Source: Egerieenecus sp048201975
Lineage (GTDB): Bacteria > Bacillota > Clostridia > Christensenellales > Aristaeellaceae
Assembly: GCA_048201975.1 (NCBI GenBank)
Contig: DBFBGQ010000094.1
Location: 1-50,309 of the forward strand
DNA: 50,309 nt
Direction of reading: 5' to 3'
The notes under the pieces are model-generated. The model had not been told where the DNA came from, made no database searches, and saw only the letters and a list, made by a program, of their open reading frames with translations. The first letter of the stretch is position 1. The number at the start of each line of letters is the position of its first letter. Positions 40,409 through 48,738 of the stretch are shown one piece after another. Position numbers and translations under genes: made by a program.

Positions 40409-41617
40409 CTAGTAGGCATACGCTCCATCGACGATTGCGCCATCCATGGCGTTGAGGGTCAGGAGCAGCTCACGGTGCAGCGTGCCCGCGGGCATCCAGG
40501 CGTTGGGATCGGGGTCCAGGGATTGCTGCCCATAGAAATTCCAAACAGGAATCAGCATAAAGGCGTTCGGGTCTTCCCTGGCGCGCACGCACAGATACCG
40601 CAAGGCTATGCTGTCGACGGAATAGGAAGCGGTCCTGCCGTCGGCAGCCAGGTTCAATGCCTGCTCCTGCATTTCCCCCACCTGCAATAGCCCGCTGCTA
40701 GCCAGCGCAAGCACCTGCGCAAAAGGAAGCAGCGCCACGTCCGCCTGCTCCACTGCCCCCGCCTTCCCCGGCGCGGCGTAGCTTAGGCTCACGACCCGAC
40801 CGTCCTTGATCACCAGCGCCAGCGCCTCATGGGTCACGGGTTCGAGCTCCAGGGCGACGTCTCCGGGAAACCAGGCGCTTGAGCCGCTGGCAACGGCCAC
40901 GCCATCCACCGTCCGCGCAAACAGGAAACCGTAGGCGCCAAAGCGCCGCGTTTGCGGCTTCTCCCCCTGGAAGTTGGGATCGTTCAGCCTTCTGATCTCC
41001 GCATCCGTAAGCTGCCGGTAGCTTTGATACATGCCAGCCTGCACCAGCGTCATGTCGGGGTCGAACTGCTCCACCGTTTGCAGGGCAAGCGCGGTGGCGT
41101 CAGCAAAGGGATAATCGGTGTCCGGCGCGGCGGCGTCGTGGCACGGCCATAGCCACATATCGGGATATGCGCCGCAGTCCTCTTGGGTGGCCAGCGTCAA
41201 ATCGTCAAAATTCAAACGGCTGTCACAGCCGTTCGGGCTGAAAAAACGGTTGACTGCCGTTAGCTGCACGCCGCCGCCCTTGCTATAGGAGGAAGCGGTC
41301 CCGCCGGCGGCCCTCTGGGTCTCCGCTCCCGCGCCGGTGAACGGGGCGATGGTCAAATCCTCCAGCGCCAGAGCATGGGCCAGCCTCTGCAGCGTCTCTT
41401 CCGTGATGGGAAGGCGCTGGTACGCATAGGTATTGAGACCGCTCACCGGCGGCGCCTGCACCTGCGCATCCACCAGGAATGTGCTCAGGCCGCTCTTCGT
41501 TTGAAATGGATCCAGCGCAATATGCTCCGGTGCGCCAAGCTGTTCGGCTACCGTCTGCGCGCAGGCCGCCGCGCTGAACAGGCACAGCGCCAGCAACAGG
41601 CTTCCGAAGCGTTTCAT
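40409..41617 (-). CDS. Secreted protein of unknown function in the sigma-factor operon
   Basis: A 402-residue secreted protein that I cannot place with confidence; it recalls DUF6034-type proteins of Clostridia. The signal peptide ends near AACAQ (about residue 20); the cysteine there could be a lipidation site, but the preceding residues fit poorly. The body is a mixed alpha/beta domain with scattered tryptophan and proline and no enzyme motif that I recognise. The ATG has AAGGAGG 7 nt upstream and overlaps the stop of the anti-sigma-like gene (ATGA). It probably acts in the envelope in the same response. Confidence 0.7.
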   Translation of the reverse strand: MKRFGSLLLALCLFSAAACAQTVAEQLGAPEHIALDPFQTKSGLSTFLVDAQVQAPPVSGLNTYAYQRLPITEETLQRLAHALALEDLTIAPFTGAGAETQRAAGGTASSYSKGGGVQLTAVNRFFSPNGCDSRLNFDDLTLATQEDCGAYPDMWLWPCHDAAAPDTDYPFADATALALQTVEQFDPDMTLVQAGMYQSYRQLTDAEIRRLNDPNFQGEKPQTRRFGAYGFLFARTVDGVAVASGSSAWFPGDVALELEPVTHEALALVIKDGRVVSLSYAAPGKAGAVEQADVALLPFAQVLALASSGLLQVGEMQEQALNLAADGRTASYSVDSIALRYLCVRAREDPNAFMLIPVWNFYGQQSLDPDPNAWMPAGTLHRELLLTLNAMDGAIVDGAYAY

Positions 41618-42423
41618 TGTGCTTCCTCCTTTATGGCGGGCTGTACGGTGACGCGCCATTCCTCCTGAATCCAGGTGTTTTGCGGCTCCTTCCGCAGATG
41701 CTCGTCCTCAAGCGTCACTTCCCAATTGGACAGGCACAAGGTCAGCTCGTACTGTTCCGCACGCCGCATGTTGTCGATGATTTCCATGGTGCCCACGATG
41801 GAGCCGTCGGGCTGTGGAATCCACAGCTCGCCAAAGCTCCCGGGGCACGCCTCGCCGTCGATGGCGACGCTCTGGACCGACGCCTTGGCCGTCAGAATCC
41901 TGGCGTTTCGCTCCTTGGCCAACTGCGCATAGCTGGGCGCGCCATCGGGAACGGTCTCGCCCGCCTCCAGGTGCAAAGGATAGCCCGCCGGTTCGTGGAC
42001 GGAGAAATCGTTGGGGATGAGCACCACGTTGCTTCCCTGGGCGGGCCGAATGCGAATGGTGCCGTACAGGCCCTGATACTTCCCGTCCTTTTTGTACACA
42101 ACGTCCTCAAGGGTGTAAATCACGTCCCCCAGCTGCCGGCTCAGCCCCAGAACTGCCTGGTCGCCCGCCTGTAGCTCCTGTTGCCGGTTCTCTCCATAGA
42201 GCCAGCCGAAAATGCCGGCGGTCATCCCCTCCTTGAGGGCGTAGGCCGCGCCGCATAGCACCGCAACAAGCGCCATGGCCATTGCGGCGGTTCGCACCGC
42301 GCGCGCCCGTTTCACGGGCTCCCCGCCGCTTGCGGCCCCACGGATGGCGTCTCGCCTCCACGCGCTCAGGTGCAGTTGATCCAGGTTGCTTTGAAACGCC
42401 TTTGCAATCCTTTTTTCACACAT
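41614..42423 (-). CDS. Membrane-anchored anti-sigma-factor-like protein
   Basis: A 269-residue protein with a cytoplasmic N-terminus of about 44 residues, one membrane helix (about 45-62) and a large extracytoplasmic domain. The short charged N-terminus would be the sigma-binding part. The outer domain (DVIYTLEDVVYKKDGKYQGL and later beta-rich segments) resembles the DUF4179-type outer parts of Clostridial anti-sigma proteins, but I am not sure. No zinc-binding HxxxCxxC motif is seen. The ATG at 42423 has GGGAG 8 nt upstream and overlaps the sigma gene by 8 bp. The gene order sigma then membrane regulator is the main support. Confidence 0.78.
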   Translation of the reverse strand: MCEKRIAKAFQSNLDQLHLSAWRRDAIRGAASGGEPVKRARAVRTAAMAMALVAVLCGAAYALKEGMTAGIFGWLYGENRQQELQAGDQAVLGLSRQLGDVIYTLEDVVYKKDGKYQGLYGTIRIRPAQGSNVVLIPNDFSVHEPAGYPLHLEAGETVPDGAPSYAQLAKERNARILTAKASVQSVAIDGEACPGSFGELWIPQPDGSIVGTMEIIDNMRRAEQYELTLCLSNWEVTLEDEHLRKEPQNTWIQEEWRVTVQPAIKEEAQ

Positions 42424-42937
42424 CCGACTCGCTCCCTTCCAGTATGCGGCGCAGCATTCCCAGCGCCTTCTGCTGCCGCTGATACACGGTTGACCGGTGA
42501 AGCCCCAACGCCTGCGCGGTTTCATCCAGCGAATAGCCCTGATAGTATCGCAGGAAAAGGATGAGCCTCAGCTTTTCAGGCAGTCGCAGAATCTCCGCGT
42601 AAAGCGTCCTGTCCTTCGCGGACACAGCGGCGGCCCCGGGCACGTCCTCCGGCTGCCAGCGCCTGTCCTCCCGCCTAAACCATGCCGAGCGCTTCACGCT
42701 CTTGCACGTATTGATGGCAATGCGCGTCAGCCATGTTTTTTCGGTGCAGCCGTTGCGCCCTTCAAAGGCATGCGCGCTCTTCCATGCTTTCAGAAACGTC
42801 TCCTGCGCGGCGTCCTCCGCCAGGGCCTGGTCCGCAAGATAGATGCAGCACATGCGCAGAATGTAATCTCCGTAGTCGGTCATCCAGCGCTCCAGCGTTT
42901 CATCCCGCGCGCCGCTGGATGCCCATGCGCCTTCCAT
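42416..42937 (-). CDS. ECF-type RNA polymerase sigma factor
   Basis: A 173-residue sigma-70 family protein with only regions 2 and 4. Region 2 covers ILRMCCIYLADQALAEDAAQ, then ETFLKAWKS and TWLTRIAINTCKSVKR. Region 4 covers LPEKLRLILFLRYYQGYSL, then DETAQALGLHRSTVYQRQQK. The start is ATG 42937, with GGAGG 8 nt upstream; the ATG at 42943 is too close to that site. It begins a three-gene operon with the anti-sigma-like and secreted proteins. It is divergent from paralogue B across 409 bp. ECF factors usually activate their own operon and envelope genes. Confidence 0.92.
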   Translation of the reverse strand: MEGAWASSGARDETLERWMTDYGDYILRMCCIYLADQALAEDAAQETFLKAWKSAHAFEGRNGCTEKTWLTRIAINTCKSVKRSAWFRREDRRWQPEDVPGAAAVSAKDRTLYAEILRLPEKLRLILFLRYYQGYSLDETAQALGLHRSTVYQRQQKALGMLRRILEGSESDV

Positions 42938-43346
42938 CACCATCACCTCCCGTCTATTGGACCGCATAGGCGGCCGTTTTGTCTATGGCGGCAGAAAATT
43001 TTTGCATGCGCTTTTTCACCCAATGGAATGTCCCCCTGTTCCTTTCTCCCCGCGGCATGGAACAAGCCCCCGAAAAATCGTCCACGCCGCGAAGGAAGAA
43101 AATCCGCAAGCGCTTCTTTTCCCTCCGGGGCCGCCCATGCAAGGCGGCAAAAAAAACGCAACGTGTTGCGCCGCGCCGGAAAAAGCGCATGGTTTGCGCA
43201 GCTTACGCGCGAAAACGCGCATTTGACGCAGGCCGCGCGCGACCGGCGGCCGTTTGTGCTATGCTTTTGCCTGCGATGATTTTCCCGCCTGCGGACTTGC
43301 GTCGAGAAGGCGCCGTTCGAAAGTAAAAAGACGAGGTGAACAGATT
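42938..43346. other. Divergent intergenic region between the sigma operon and paralogue B
   Basis: 409 bp without a convincing gene. GAAAAAGCGCATG occurs on the plus strand at 43179-43191 and in inverse at 43005-43017, so each copy points towards one of the divergent genes. A perfect 14-bp palindrome, CGCAACGTGTTGCG, lies at 43157-43170. GAAAAGAAGCGCTTGCGG on the minus strand, at about 43105-43122, is a looser third copy. These could be promoters or operators of the ECF factor. Short open frames on both strands here look random. Confidence 0.5.
43257..43265 (+). promoter_or_regulatory. Extended -10 promoter of paralogue B
   Basis: TGCTATGCT, within TTTGTGCTATGCTTTT, lies 81 bp before the ATG. 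The same GTGCTAT core precedes the YesM-type kinase and paralogue A. Confidence 0.4.
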
Positions 43347-45512
43347 ATGAAGCGCAAAGCAACGGTTTTTCTGATGGGATTTGTTCTTGCCCTGGGCCTG
43401 TGCGCCGGAGCGCTGGCCGCGCAGGTTTCCGTGCCGCTGGAGCAGATGTACCAGATGACGGTGCGCAGCGTTGCGACCTGGGAGAACCGGCTGTTGATCC
43501 TTGCGGAAGACGGGCTGTACCTGCAGCGGGGCGATCAGCTGGAGCGGCTGGCCGGAGACTATCATGTGGGAGGCGTGGAAACGATCCCGGAGCATTGGGC
43601 GCAAACGCAGGTATACCCGCCCAACCCGGACCCATGCCCCGACGGCTCCACCATCTGCCAGCTGATCGTGTCTCGGCAGGGCAAGCTTTACAGCTTGTCG
43701 GAGCGCTACCTGGGCGTCAACGAAATCGCCATAGCGGACGGGCGGGCGGATACGCGGCGCGTCTGCGTGCCGGATATGCGCGACTACATCACCGCCATTG
43801 ACAATGGTCCGTATTTCGTTGACGCGGCCGTGGATGGCAACGTGATGTACTTCGTCTGCGGACCGGATCCCACGCTCCCGGATGTTTTTCCCTTTGGCGG
43901 AGACAAGATCCTGGCCTGCGATCTGGAAAGCGGCCGGGTGTGGAAGGTCGCCGACGGGGAATTCAGCGGCGTATGCGTCACCCAAGCCGGCGAGCTGCTG
44001 GCAACCACCTTTCCCACGTCGGGGTCCAGCCGGCTGCTGCGGGTGGACCCGGAAACGGGACAAACCGCCACGCTTCTCTCGCGCCTGCCCATGGCTACAG
44101 GCTATCCCCGGGAGGACCCGGAAACGGGGCGGATCTATATTGCCTCCCAGCGAGCCGTTTACGGGGGCGATCCCGGTTCCGGCCTGGAGAAAATCTATGA
44201 ATTGAACGACGTCAACCAATACGGCGCATGCTATCATCCCACCCTGGGATATGTGGTGGTGGTGCGCAGCAGCGTGGACACGCAGGAAGCGGCGGCCAGG
44301 CGCAAGCCCCTGGTGATCCAGGGTGAACCGGACCTCTACACCTCCCAGTACAACCTGGAAACGGGCAGCCAGGTCCAGTATGCCTTTGAATTCCCTCCGG
44401 ACAGCGAGGTGCTGGCGCAGTCCCTGCTGGTGCAGGACGGCAGCGTGGATTTGTACCGCCTGCGCTATGACGGAAGCGTGAGACGGCTGATGGAGCGGGG
44501 CTATTACACGCCTCTGCAGGAGGAACCGGCGCTTGCGGAGAGCGCGGAACGGCTGCGCCCGTTCTTCCGTGCGGCCGTGCAGCAGGGCGGGGATCTGGCC
44601 TGCTTTCCCCTGCAAATGACGCTTCACGGCCCCGCATACGATCCCGCCCTGGTCTCGGGAGAGATCCCGGATACCTGGGAGGATTGGCTTCGGTATCTGA
44701 TCCGGAAGGTAGAGGCGGATCCGGACGGCAATCAGCCACTATTTGAGGCAAATTACAGCAGCAGCTATTTGCGGGACACCCTGATGGACCTGCTGATGGA
44801 GCAATACTGGCTGGCCTGCGACAGCGTTGGGGCGGAGACGGCCATGGAAACCCTGCGGCTCAACCTGTCCCTGGCCCTGGAGCTGTGCGAGATCATTCCC
44901 GAAGGCGCGTTTTCCGACGATTCCCCGCTTTTCCGCATGCGCTATGCCTATGTGGCCGCGGCCATGGACGAGAACCTGTCGCCGCTGCTGCTGGCGTTTG
45001 TACCCGACACCCAGCCACAGCGCGCGCCGGTGCTGGACGTATACCTGCTCAACCCCTATGGCGAACATCGGGAAACCGCCCTGGCCTATTTGCGCTATAT
45101 CGCCCAGGCGCAATCCGGTTGGCTGTACGCCTCGCTGTACCAGGCGGATGAACCCGTGGAGCAGGCGGACTACCGCCAGCGCCTCCAGCGCCTGGAAAAA
45201 CAGGAGACGGAGCTGACACAGGCCCTGCAGGCCGCCGCGCCGGAGGACGCCCGCGCCCTCCAGGAGCAGCTGGACGCGGTGGCCGCCCAGCGGCAAGCCT
45301 TGGAAGGCGAGCGCTGGGAGGTGGACGAGCCTGCGCTGGCGCGTTACCAAACGGTGCTGGACGCGCTGGCCTTTCCCCTTTCCCAGCCCCCCGCCGATCT
45401 CTATGACGACATCCTGTACAGCCTGAAGGCGCGCCGGATGGACGTGGACGCCTTCTGCCAGGAGCTGTCCCACAGGCAGCGCATGTGGCTGCTGGAAAGC
45501 GGTGGGGACTGA
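43347..45512 (+). CDS. Secreted propeller-plus-solute-binding-like protein (paralogue B)
   Basis: A 721-residue secreted protein that aligns with the product of 38082-40211. A signal peptide (cleavage near GALA, about residue 24) is followed by a propeller-like region (about 25-330; units such as ILACDLESGRVWKVADGEFS and RLLRVDPETGQTATLL). A reduced binding-protein-like part follows (DLYRLRYDGSVRRLMERGYY, then IPDTWEDWLRYL), then a coiled coil rich in Glu, Gln and Ala (about 610-660) and a tail ending MWLLESGGD. The conserved WE(I/V) turn after the coiled coil is shared by both paralogues. The first lobe of the binding-protein part seems shortened compared with A. The ATG has GAGGTG 8 nt upstream. 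It is divergent from the sigma operon. Confidence 0.75.
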   Translation: MKRKATVFLMGFVLALGLCAGALAAQVSVPLEQMYQMTVRSVATWENRLLILAEDGLYLQRGDQLERLAGDYHVGGVETIPEHWAQTQVYPPNPDPCPDGSTICQLIVSRQGKLYSLSERYLGVNEIAIADGRADTRRVCVPDMRDYITAIDNGPYFVDAAVDGNVMYFVCGPDPTLPDVFPFGGDKILACDLESGRVWKVADGEFSGVCVTQAGELLATTFPTSGSSRLLRVDPETGQTATLLSRLPMATGYPREDPETGRIYIASQRAVYGGDPGSGLEKIYELNDVNQYGACYHPTLGYVVVVRSSVDTQEAAARRKPLVIQGEPDLYTSQYNLETGSQVQYAFEFPPDSEVLAQSLLVQDGSVDLYRLRYDGSVRRLMERGYYTPLQEEPALAESAERLRPFFRAAVQQGGDLACFPLQMTLHGPAYDPALVSGEIPDTWEDWLRYLIRKVEADPDGNQPLFEANYSSSYLRDTLMDLLMEQYWLACDSVGAETAMETLRLNLSLALELCEIIPEGAFSDDSPLFRMRYAYVAAAMDENLSPLLLAFVPDTQPQRAPVLDVYLLNPYGEHRETALAYLRYIAQAQSGWLYASLYQADEPVEQADYRQRLQRLEKQETELTQALQAAAPEDARALQEQLDAVAAQRQALEGERWEVDEPALARYQTVLDALAFPLSQPPADLYDDILYSLKARRMDVDAFCQELSHRQRMWLLESGGD

Positions 45513-45570
45513 GCCTCCTCTGAATCAAGGTTCACTGCTTCCTCATCCGCTTCTAACATCAAAGGCATTC

Positions 45571-45611
45571 AAAAAGCAGGAGTGGCGCCGCCGCGGTCGC
45601 GCCACTCCTGC
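45571..45611 (-). terminator. Terminator of the right-hand operon
   Basis: GCAGGAGTGGCGC (45576-45588) and GCGCCACTCCTGC (45599-45611) form a 13-bp perfect stem with a 10-nt loop, followed on the minus strand by five T (45575-45571). This is a textbook Rho-independent terminator, 67 bp after the last gene. Confidence 0.85.
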
Positions 45612-45678
45612 AAAAGCTGTTCCAGCGTCTTTTTTTGTCCATTCTGCCGTTTCGCTCCCAGGCGGGTCCGCCTCCAAT

Positions 45679-46503
45679 TTACTCCAGGCCGATCCGCGTG
45701 CAGGGCACCCGGCCCTGCACCAGGTCGCTGAGATGATGCCGGGCGTGCCCGATGATCACCGTGGAGCCGTTGCGCACGGACTCCAGGGCGTAGGCCAGCT
45801 TGGCCCGGGCGCCGTTGGCCCCGGCGCGGCTGGCGCCCACGCAGCTCTGCTGGAGCGCATGCACCTTCTCCGCCACCTCTTCGATGGTTTTGCCGGTCAC
45901 ATCCCGCACCAGGGTGGCAGGATCCCCGGGATCCTGATAGATACCCTCGGTGGAGGTCATGAGCACCAGCATCCGGGCGTGCACCAGCCCGGCGATCACC
46001 GCCGCGGTCTCGTCGTTGTCCACGCACTCATGGACCACGTCGCCGCTGCGGCGGCGGGCCGCCAGCTCCATTTTCCGGTTTTCCTCGTCGCTGACCGCGT
46101 CGTTGTAGTTCACAATGGGGATGGTCCCCTGCTTGGCGGCGCGGACCAGCAGCTTGCGGATATGCTCCCGCTTTTCAGGGTCGTTGAAGTGGGTGTGCTC
46201 CACCAGCACCTGGCGCACGCCGAATTCCGGCGCGATAAACTGCCGGTAGTTCTGCATCAGGATGGCCTGCCCCTGGGCGGCGTAGTCGGTCTTGTCCTGC
46301 TCCGGGTCGCCGGTGAGCTCGGTGCCGGTGCGGTTGATATAGTCCAGCCGGCCAATCTCCGTGGCCCCGCTGGTCACCCAGATCATTCCGGGCTTCAGTT
46401 CCCGGCCCAGCCGGGCGAAAATGTTGTAGTCGATGTCCTGATCCTCCTTGCGGATCAGGGCCATGGAACCGATTTTCCCCACCAGCTCAAACTGATACTC
46501 CAT
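45679..46503 (-). CDS. Amino-acid-kinase-family protein (glutamate 5-kinase/UMP kinase-like)
   Basis: A 274-residue protein with the amino acid kinase fold: VGKIGSMALIRKEDQ at the N-terminus, VTSGATEIGRLDYI, a region near IPIVNYNDAVSDEE, then VDNDETAAVIAGL and LMTSTEGIYQDPG. Glutamate 5-kinase has the same order of motifs, but the usual glycine-rich N-terminal lysine motif (VVKxGS) is altered to LVGKIGSMA and the PUA domain is absent. The substrate is therefore uncertain. It overlaps the MATE gene stop by one base (TAATG) and is the last gene of the operon. Confidence 0.8.
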   Translation of the reverse strand: MEYQFELVGKIGSMALIRKEDQDIDYNIFARLGRELKPGMIWVTSGATEIGRLDYINRTGTELTGDPEQDKTDYAAQGQAILMQNYRQFIAPEFGVRQVLVEHTHFNDPEKREHIRKLLVRAAKQGTIPIVNYNDAVSDEENRKMELAARRRSGDVVHECVDNDETAAVIAGLVHARMLVLMTSTEGIYQDPGDPATLVRDVTGKTIEEVAEKVHALQQSCVGASRAGANGARAKLAYALESVRNGSTVIIGHARHHLSDLVQGRVPCTRIGLE

Positions 46504-47888
46504 TACGCTTCCGCCTCCGCTCGCCTGTTCAGATCGTTCATCCATTTGCCGCTGCGGAAGCGGGGCAATCCGATGAGCATCTTGATCACTTCTTCCACCA
46601 CCGTGCACAGATAGCACAGGTACACCGGCCAGTGCAGCGCCAGGGCCGCCAGCCCCACCAGGGGCACGCCCACCACCCACAGGGCCACCGTGTCCAGCAG
46701 CATGCTGAACACCGTATCGCCCCCCGCGCGGAGGATGCCCACCACGTTCACGCTGTTGATGGCGCGCACCCAGATGGTAAACGCGCCGATCAGCAGGATG
46801 ATACTCGCCAGCTCCTTGGCCTCCTGGGACACGTTGAACACCTCCACCAACTGGCCCTTGACCGCCAGCTGGATGGCGCCCATCACCGCGCCCACCACCA
46901 CGCAGGCGAAGATCAAGCGGCGGGCGGTGAGCCGCGCGCCCTCCTTGTCCCCCGCGCCCAGGTGGTTGCCCACCAGGATGGCCGTGGCGTTCATGATGCC
47001 ATAGATCATGGTGAAAATCAGCTGGTCCACCGTGTTCACAATGCCCACCGCGGCCACCGCCGCATCCCCCAGCCGGCCGTAAAACACACTGTACATGGAC
47101 GTTCCCATGCTCCAGAAGCCCTCGTTGAGCACCACGGGCAGCACGGTTTTCACAAACTGGCGCAGGTAGGTCCGGTCCGGCAGCTTCCAGTCCCGCCACC
47201 GGAAGGCGGAGGGCAGCCGCATGCCATAGGAGCAGCCCACGTTGATGACCAGGGACACCCCCGCGGCAATCACCGTGGCGATGGCCGCGCCCCGCACGCC
47301 CAGCGCCGGCGCGCCCAGGTTGCCATAGATCAGCACCCAGTTCAAAAAGGTGTTGGTCAATATGGAGCAGATGCCCGCAATCATGGGAATCACCGTTTTC
47401 CCCGCGGACTTCATGCAGGTGGCGTAGACCGTATCCACCGCGGTAATCAGGAAGCCTGGCGCCACGATGGTCATGTACTGGATGGCGTAGCCAAAGCTCT
47501 CCCCCTGGGGCAGGAAGACGCTCATCACGCCCTGGGGAAACAGCAGCCCCAGCCCGCCGAAGAGCACCGCCAGCACCAGCGCGCCCCGGAAGCACAGCCC
47601 CATGGCCCGGCGCATGGACCCCACGTCCTGCGTGCCCCAGTGCTGGCTGAAAAAGATGCCGCACCCCGAGGCCAGGCCGAAGAGAAACAGCTGATACACG
47701 AATACATAGCGGGTGGCCTGGGTCACCGCCGCATAGGGCGCGTCCCCCAATTGGCCGATCATCACCCCGTCGATGATGTGCAGGGCTGCGGCCATCAGGT
47801 TCTGGATCACAATGGGCAGGCAGACCACCATCAGTTTACGGAAAAATCCCCGGTCCCAGCGCACCGTGGGGGAGGAAAGCCAATGCAT
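46503..47888 (-). CDS. MATE-family multidrug/metabolite efflux transporter
   Basis: A 461-residue transporter with twelve predicted membrane helices in two halves. Typical elements are LPIVIQNLMAAALHIIDGVM in helix 1, IGQLGDAPYAAVTQATR, and a second-half equivalent with VLNEGFWSMGTSMYSVFYGR and IVNTVDQLI. MATE proteins export cationic drugs or metabolites using Na+ or H+ gradients. The ATG at 47888 is preferred, with GGAAGG 9 nt upstream; a GTG at 47897 touches that site. It lies 28 bp after the shikimate kinase gene. The substrate is unknown. Confidence 0.92.
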   Translation of the reverse strand: MHWLSSPTVRWDRGFFRKLMVVCLPIVIQNLMAAALHIIDGVMIGQLGDAPYAAVTQATRYVFVYQLFLFGLASGCGIFFSQHWGTQDVGSMRRAMGLCFRGALVLAVLFGGLGLLFPQGVMSVFLPQGESFGYAIQYMTIVAPGFLITAVDTVYATCMKSAGKTVIPMIAGICSILTNTFLNWVLIYGNLGAPALGVRGAAIATVIAAGVSLVINVGCSYGMRLPSAFRWRDWKLPDRTYLRQFVKTVLPVVLNEGFWSMGTSMYSVFYGRLGDAAVAAVGIVNTVDQLIFTMIYGIMNATAILVGNHLGAGDKEGARLTARRLIFACVVVGAVMGAIQLAVKGQLVEVFNVSQEAKELASIILLIGAFTIWVRAINSVNVVGILRAGGDTVFSMLLDTVALWVVGVPLVGLAALALHWPVYLCYLCTVVEEVIKMLIGLPRFRSGKWMNDLNRRAEAEA

Positions 47889-47916
47889 GGGTAGCACCCT
47901 TCCTTTTTTGCTTTTG

Positions 47917-48444
47917 TTACAGCCGCCAGTCCAGGGGGAACAGCCCCCGCACCAGCTTTTCCAGGTTGTATACGCCGTTATAGTATCCCTGGGAGTTGTC
48001 CAGCACCGCGTCCGCGGCGGCGCGGTAGCGCTCGATGCGCTGTTCGTAAAGCCGCGGCACCTCCTCCAGGCCCTTCTGCGCCAGCAGCGGCCGGCGGTCC
48101 AGCTTGATGTCGCTCATGATCTCCTCCAGCGGGCGGTCGATGAGGACAATGACCCCGTGGTTGCGCATGATCTGGTAATTCACGTCCCGCAGCACCATGC
48201 CGCCGCCGGTGGAGACGATGGCGGGGGGCTCGTAAGCCACCTGGGCCAGCACGTTGGTCTCCGCATTGCGGAAGGCGTCCTCCCCATAGCGGGCGAACAC
48301 CTCCGTCACCGGGCAGCCCGCCGCGTCGCAGATGCGCTGGTCCGTGTCGATATAGCTCATGCGCAGCCGTCCAGCCAGGCGCTTGCCCAGGCTGCTCTTG
48401 CCGCTGCCCGGCATGCCGATGAGGAACACATGGCGGTCGATCAT
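47917..48444 (-). CDS. aroK: Shikimate kinase
   Basis: A 175-residue cytoplasmic enzyme that phosphorylates shikimate in aromatic amino acid synthesis. It has Walker A GMPGSGKSSLGK, the shikimate-binding DTD in SYIDTDQRI, the FRNAE segment, the STGGG motif in VSTGGGMVLRD and the lid arginine region KLDRRPLL. The length is typical. The ATG overlaps the stop of the chorismate mutase gene (ATGA). The pair places two steps of the same pathway together, but no other aro gene is nearby. Confidence 0.94.
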   Translation of the reverse strand: MIDRHVFLIGMPGSGKSSLGKRLAGRLRMSYIDTDQRICDAAGCPVTEVFARYGEDAFRNAETNVLAQVAYEPPAIVSTGGGMVLRDVNYQIMRNHGVIVLIDRPLEEIMSDIKLDRRPLLAQKGLEEVPRLYEQRIERYRAAADAVLDNSQGYYNGVYNLEKLVRGLFPLDWRL

Positions 48445-48725
48445 GTTTCTCCCGCCTCCTTCAGCCAATCTTCCTGGGCGGCGCGGCTCAGCGCCATCAG
48501 CTGCTGGAACAGCGTCCGCGTCTGGGAGGTCCAGGCGGGGGAGCGAAGCATGGCCACGCGGCTGGCCAGCACCTGCTCCTCGCGGGAGGCGTCCAGCACG
48601 GGCAACCCGTGAGCCGCTTTATACTGCGCCACTTCCAGCGCCAGGCCCATGCGCTTTTCAAACAACCGTACCATTTCGCCGTCCACCCGGTCCAGGTCCT
48701 GGCGAATCTCCCGCAACTCCCTCAT
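48441..48725 (-). CDS. Chorismate mutase, AroQ class
   Basis: A 94-residue all-helical protein of the AroQ type that converts chorismate to prephenate. The pattern LREIRQDLDRVDGEMVRLFE, then KRMGLALEVAQYKAAHGLPV with its catalytic Arg and Lys, matches the family. It is a stand-alone domain without prephenate dehydratase. It starts 13 bp after the sensor kinase stop, with GAGGAG and GGGAG upstream. It overlaps shikimate kinase by 4 bp. Confidence 0.9.
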   Translation of the reverse strand: MRELREIRQDLDRVDGEMVRLFEKRMGLALEVAQYKAAHGLPVLDASREEQVLASRVAMLRSPAWTSQTRTLFQQLMALSRAAQEDWLKEAGET

Positions 48726-48738
48726 CGCTCCCAGCTCC

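Noticed and set aside
42943..43254. Several short frames on both strands upstream of the sigma gene
   Set aside because: They are rich in Arg, Lys and Pro from repeated A and GC runs, overlap each other, and have no start signals. The region is better read as regulatory.
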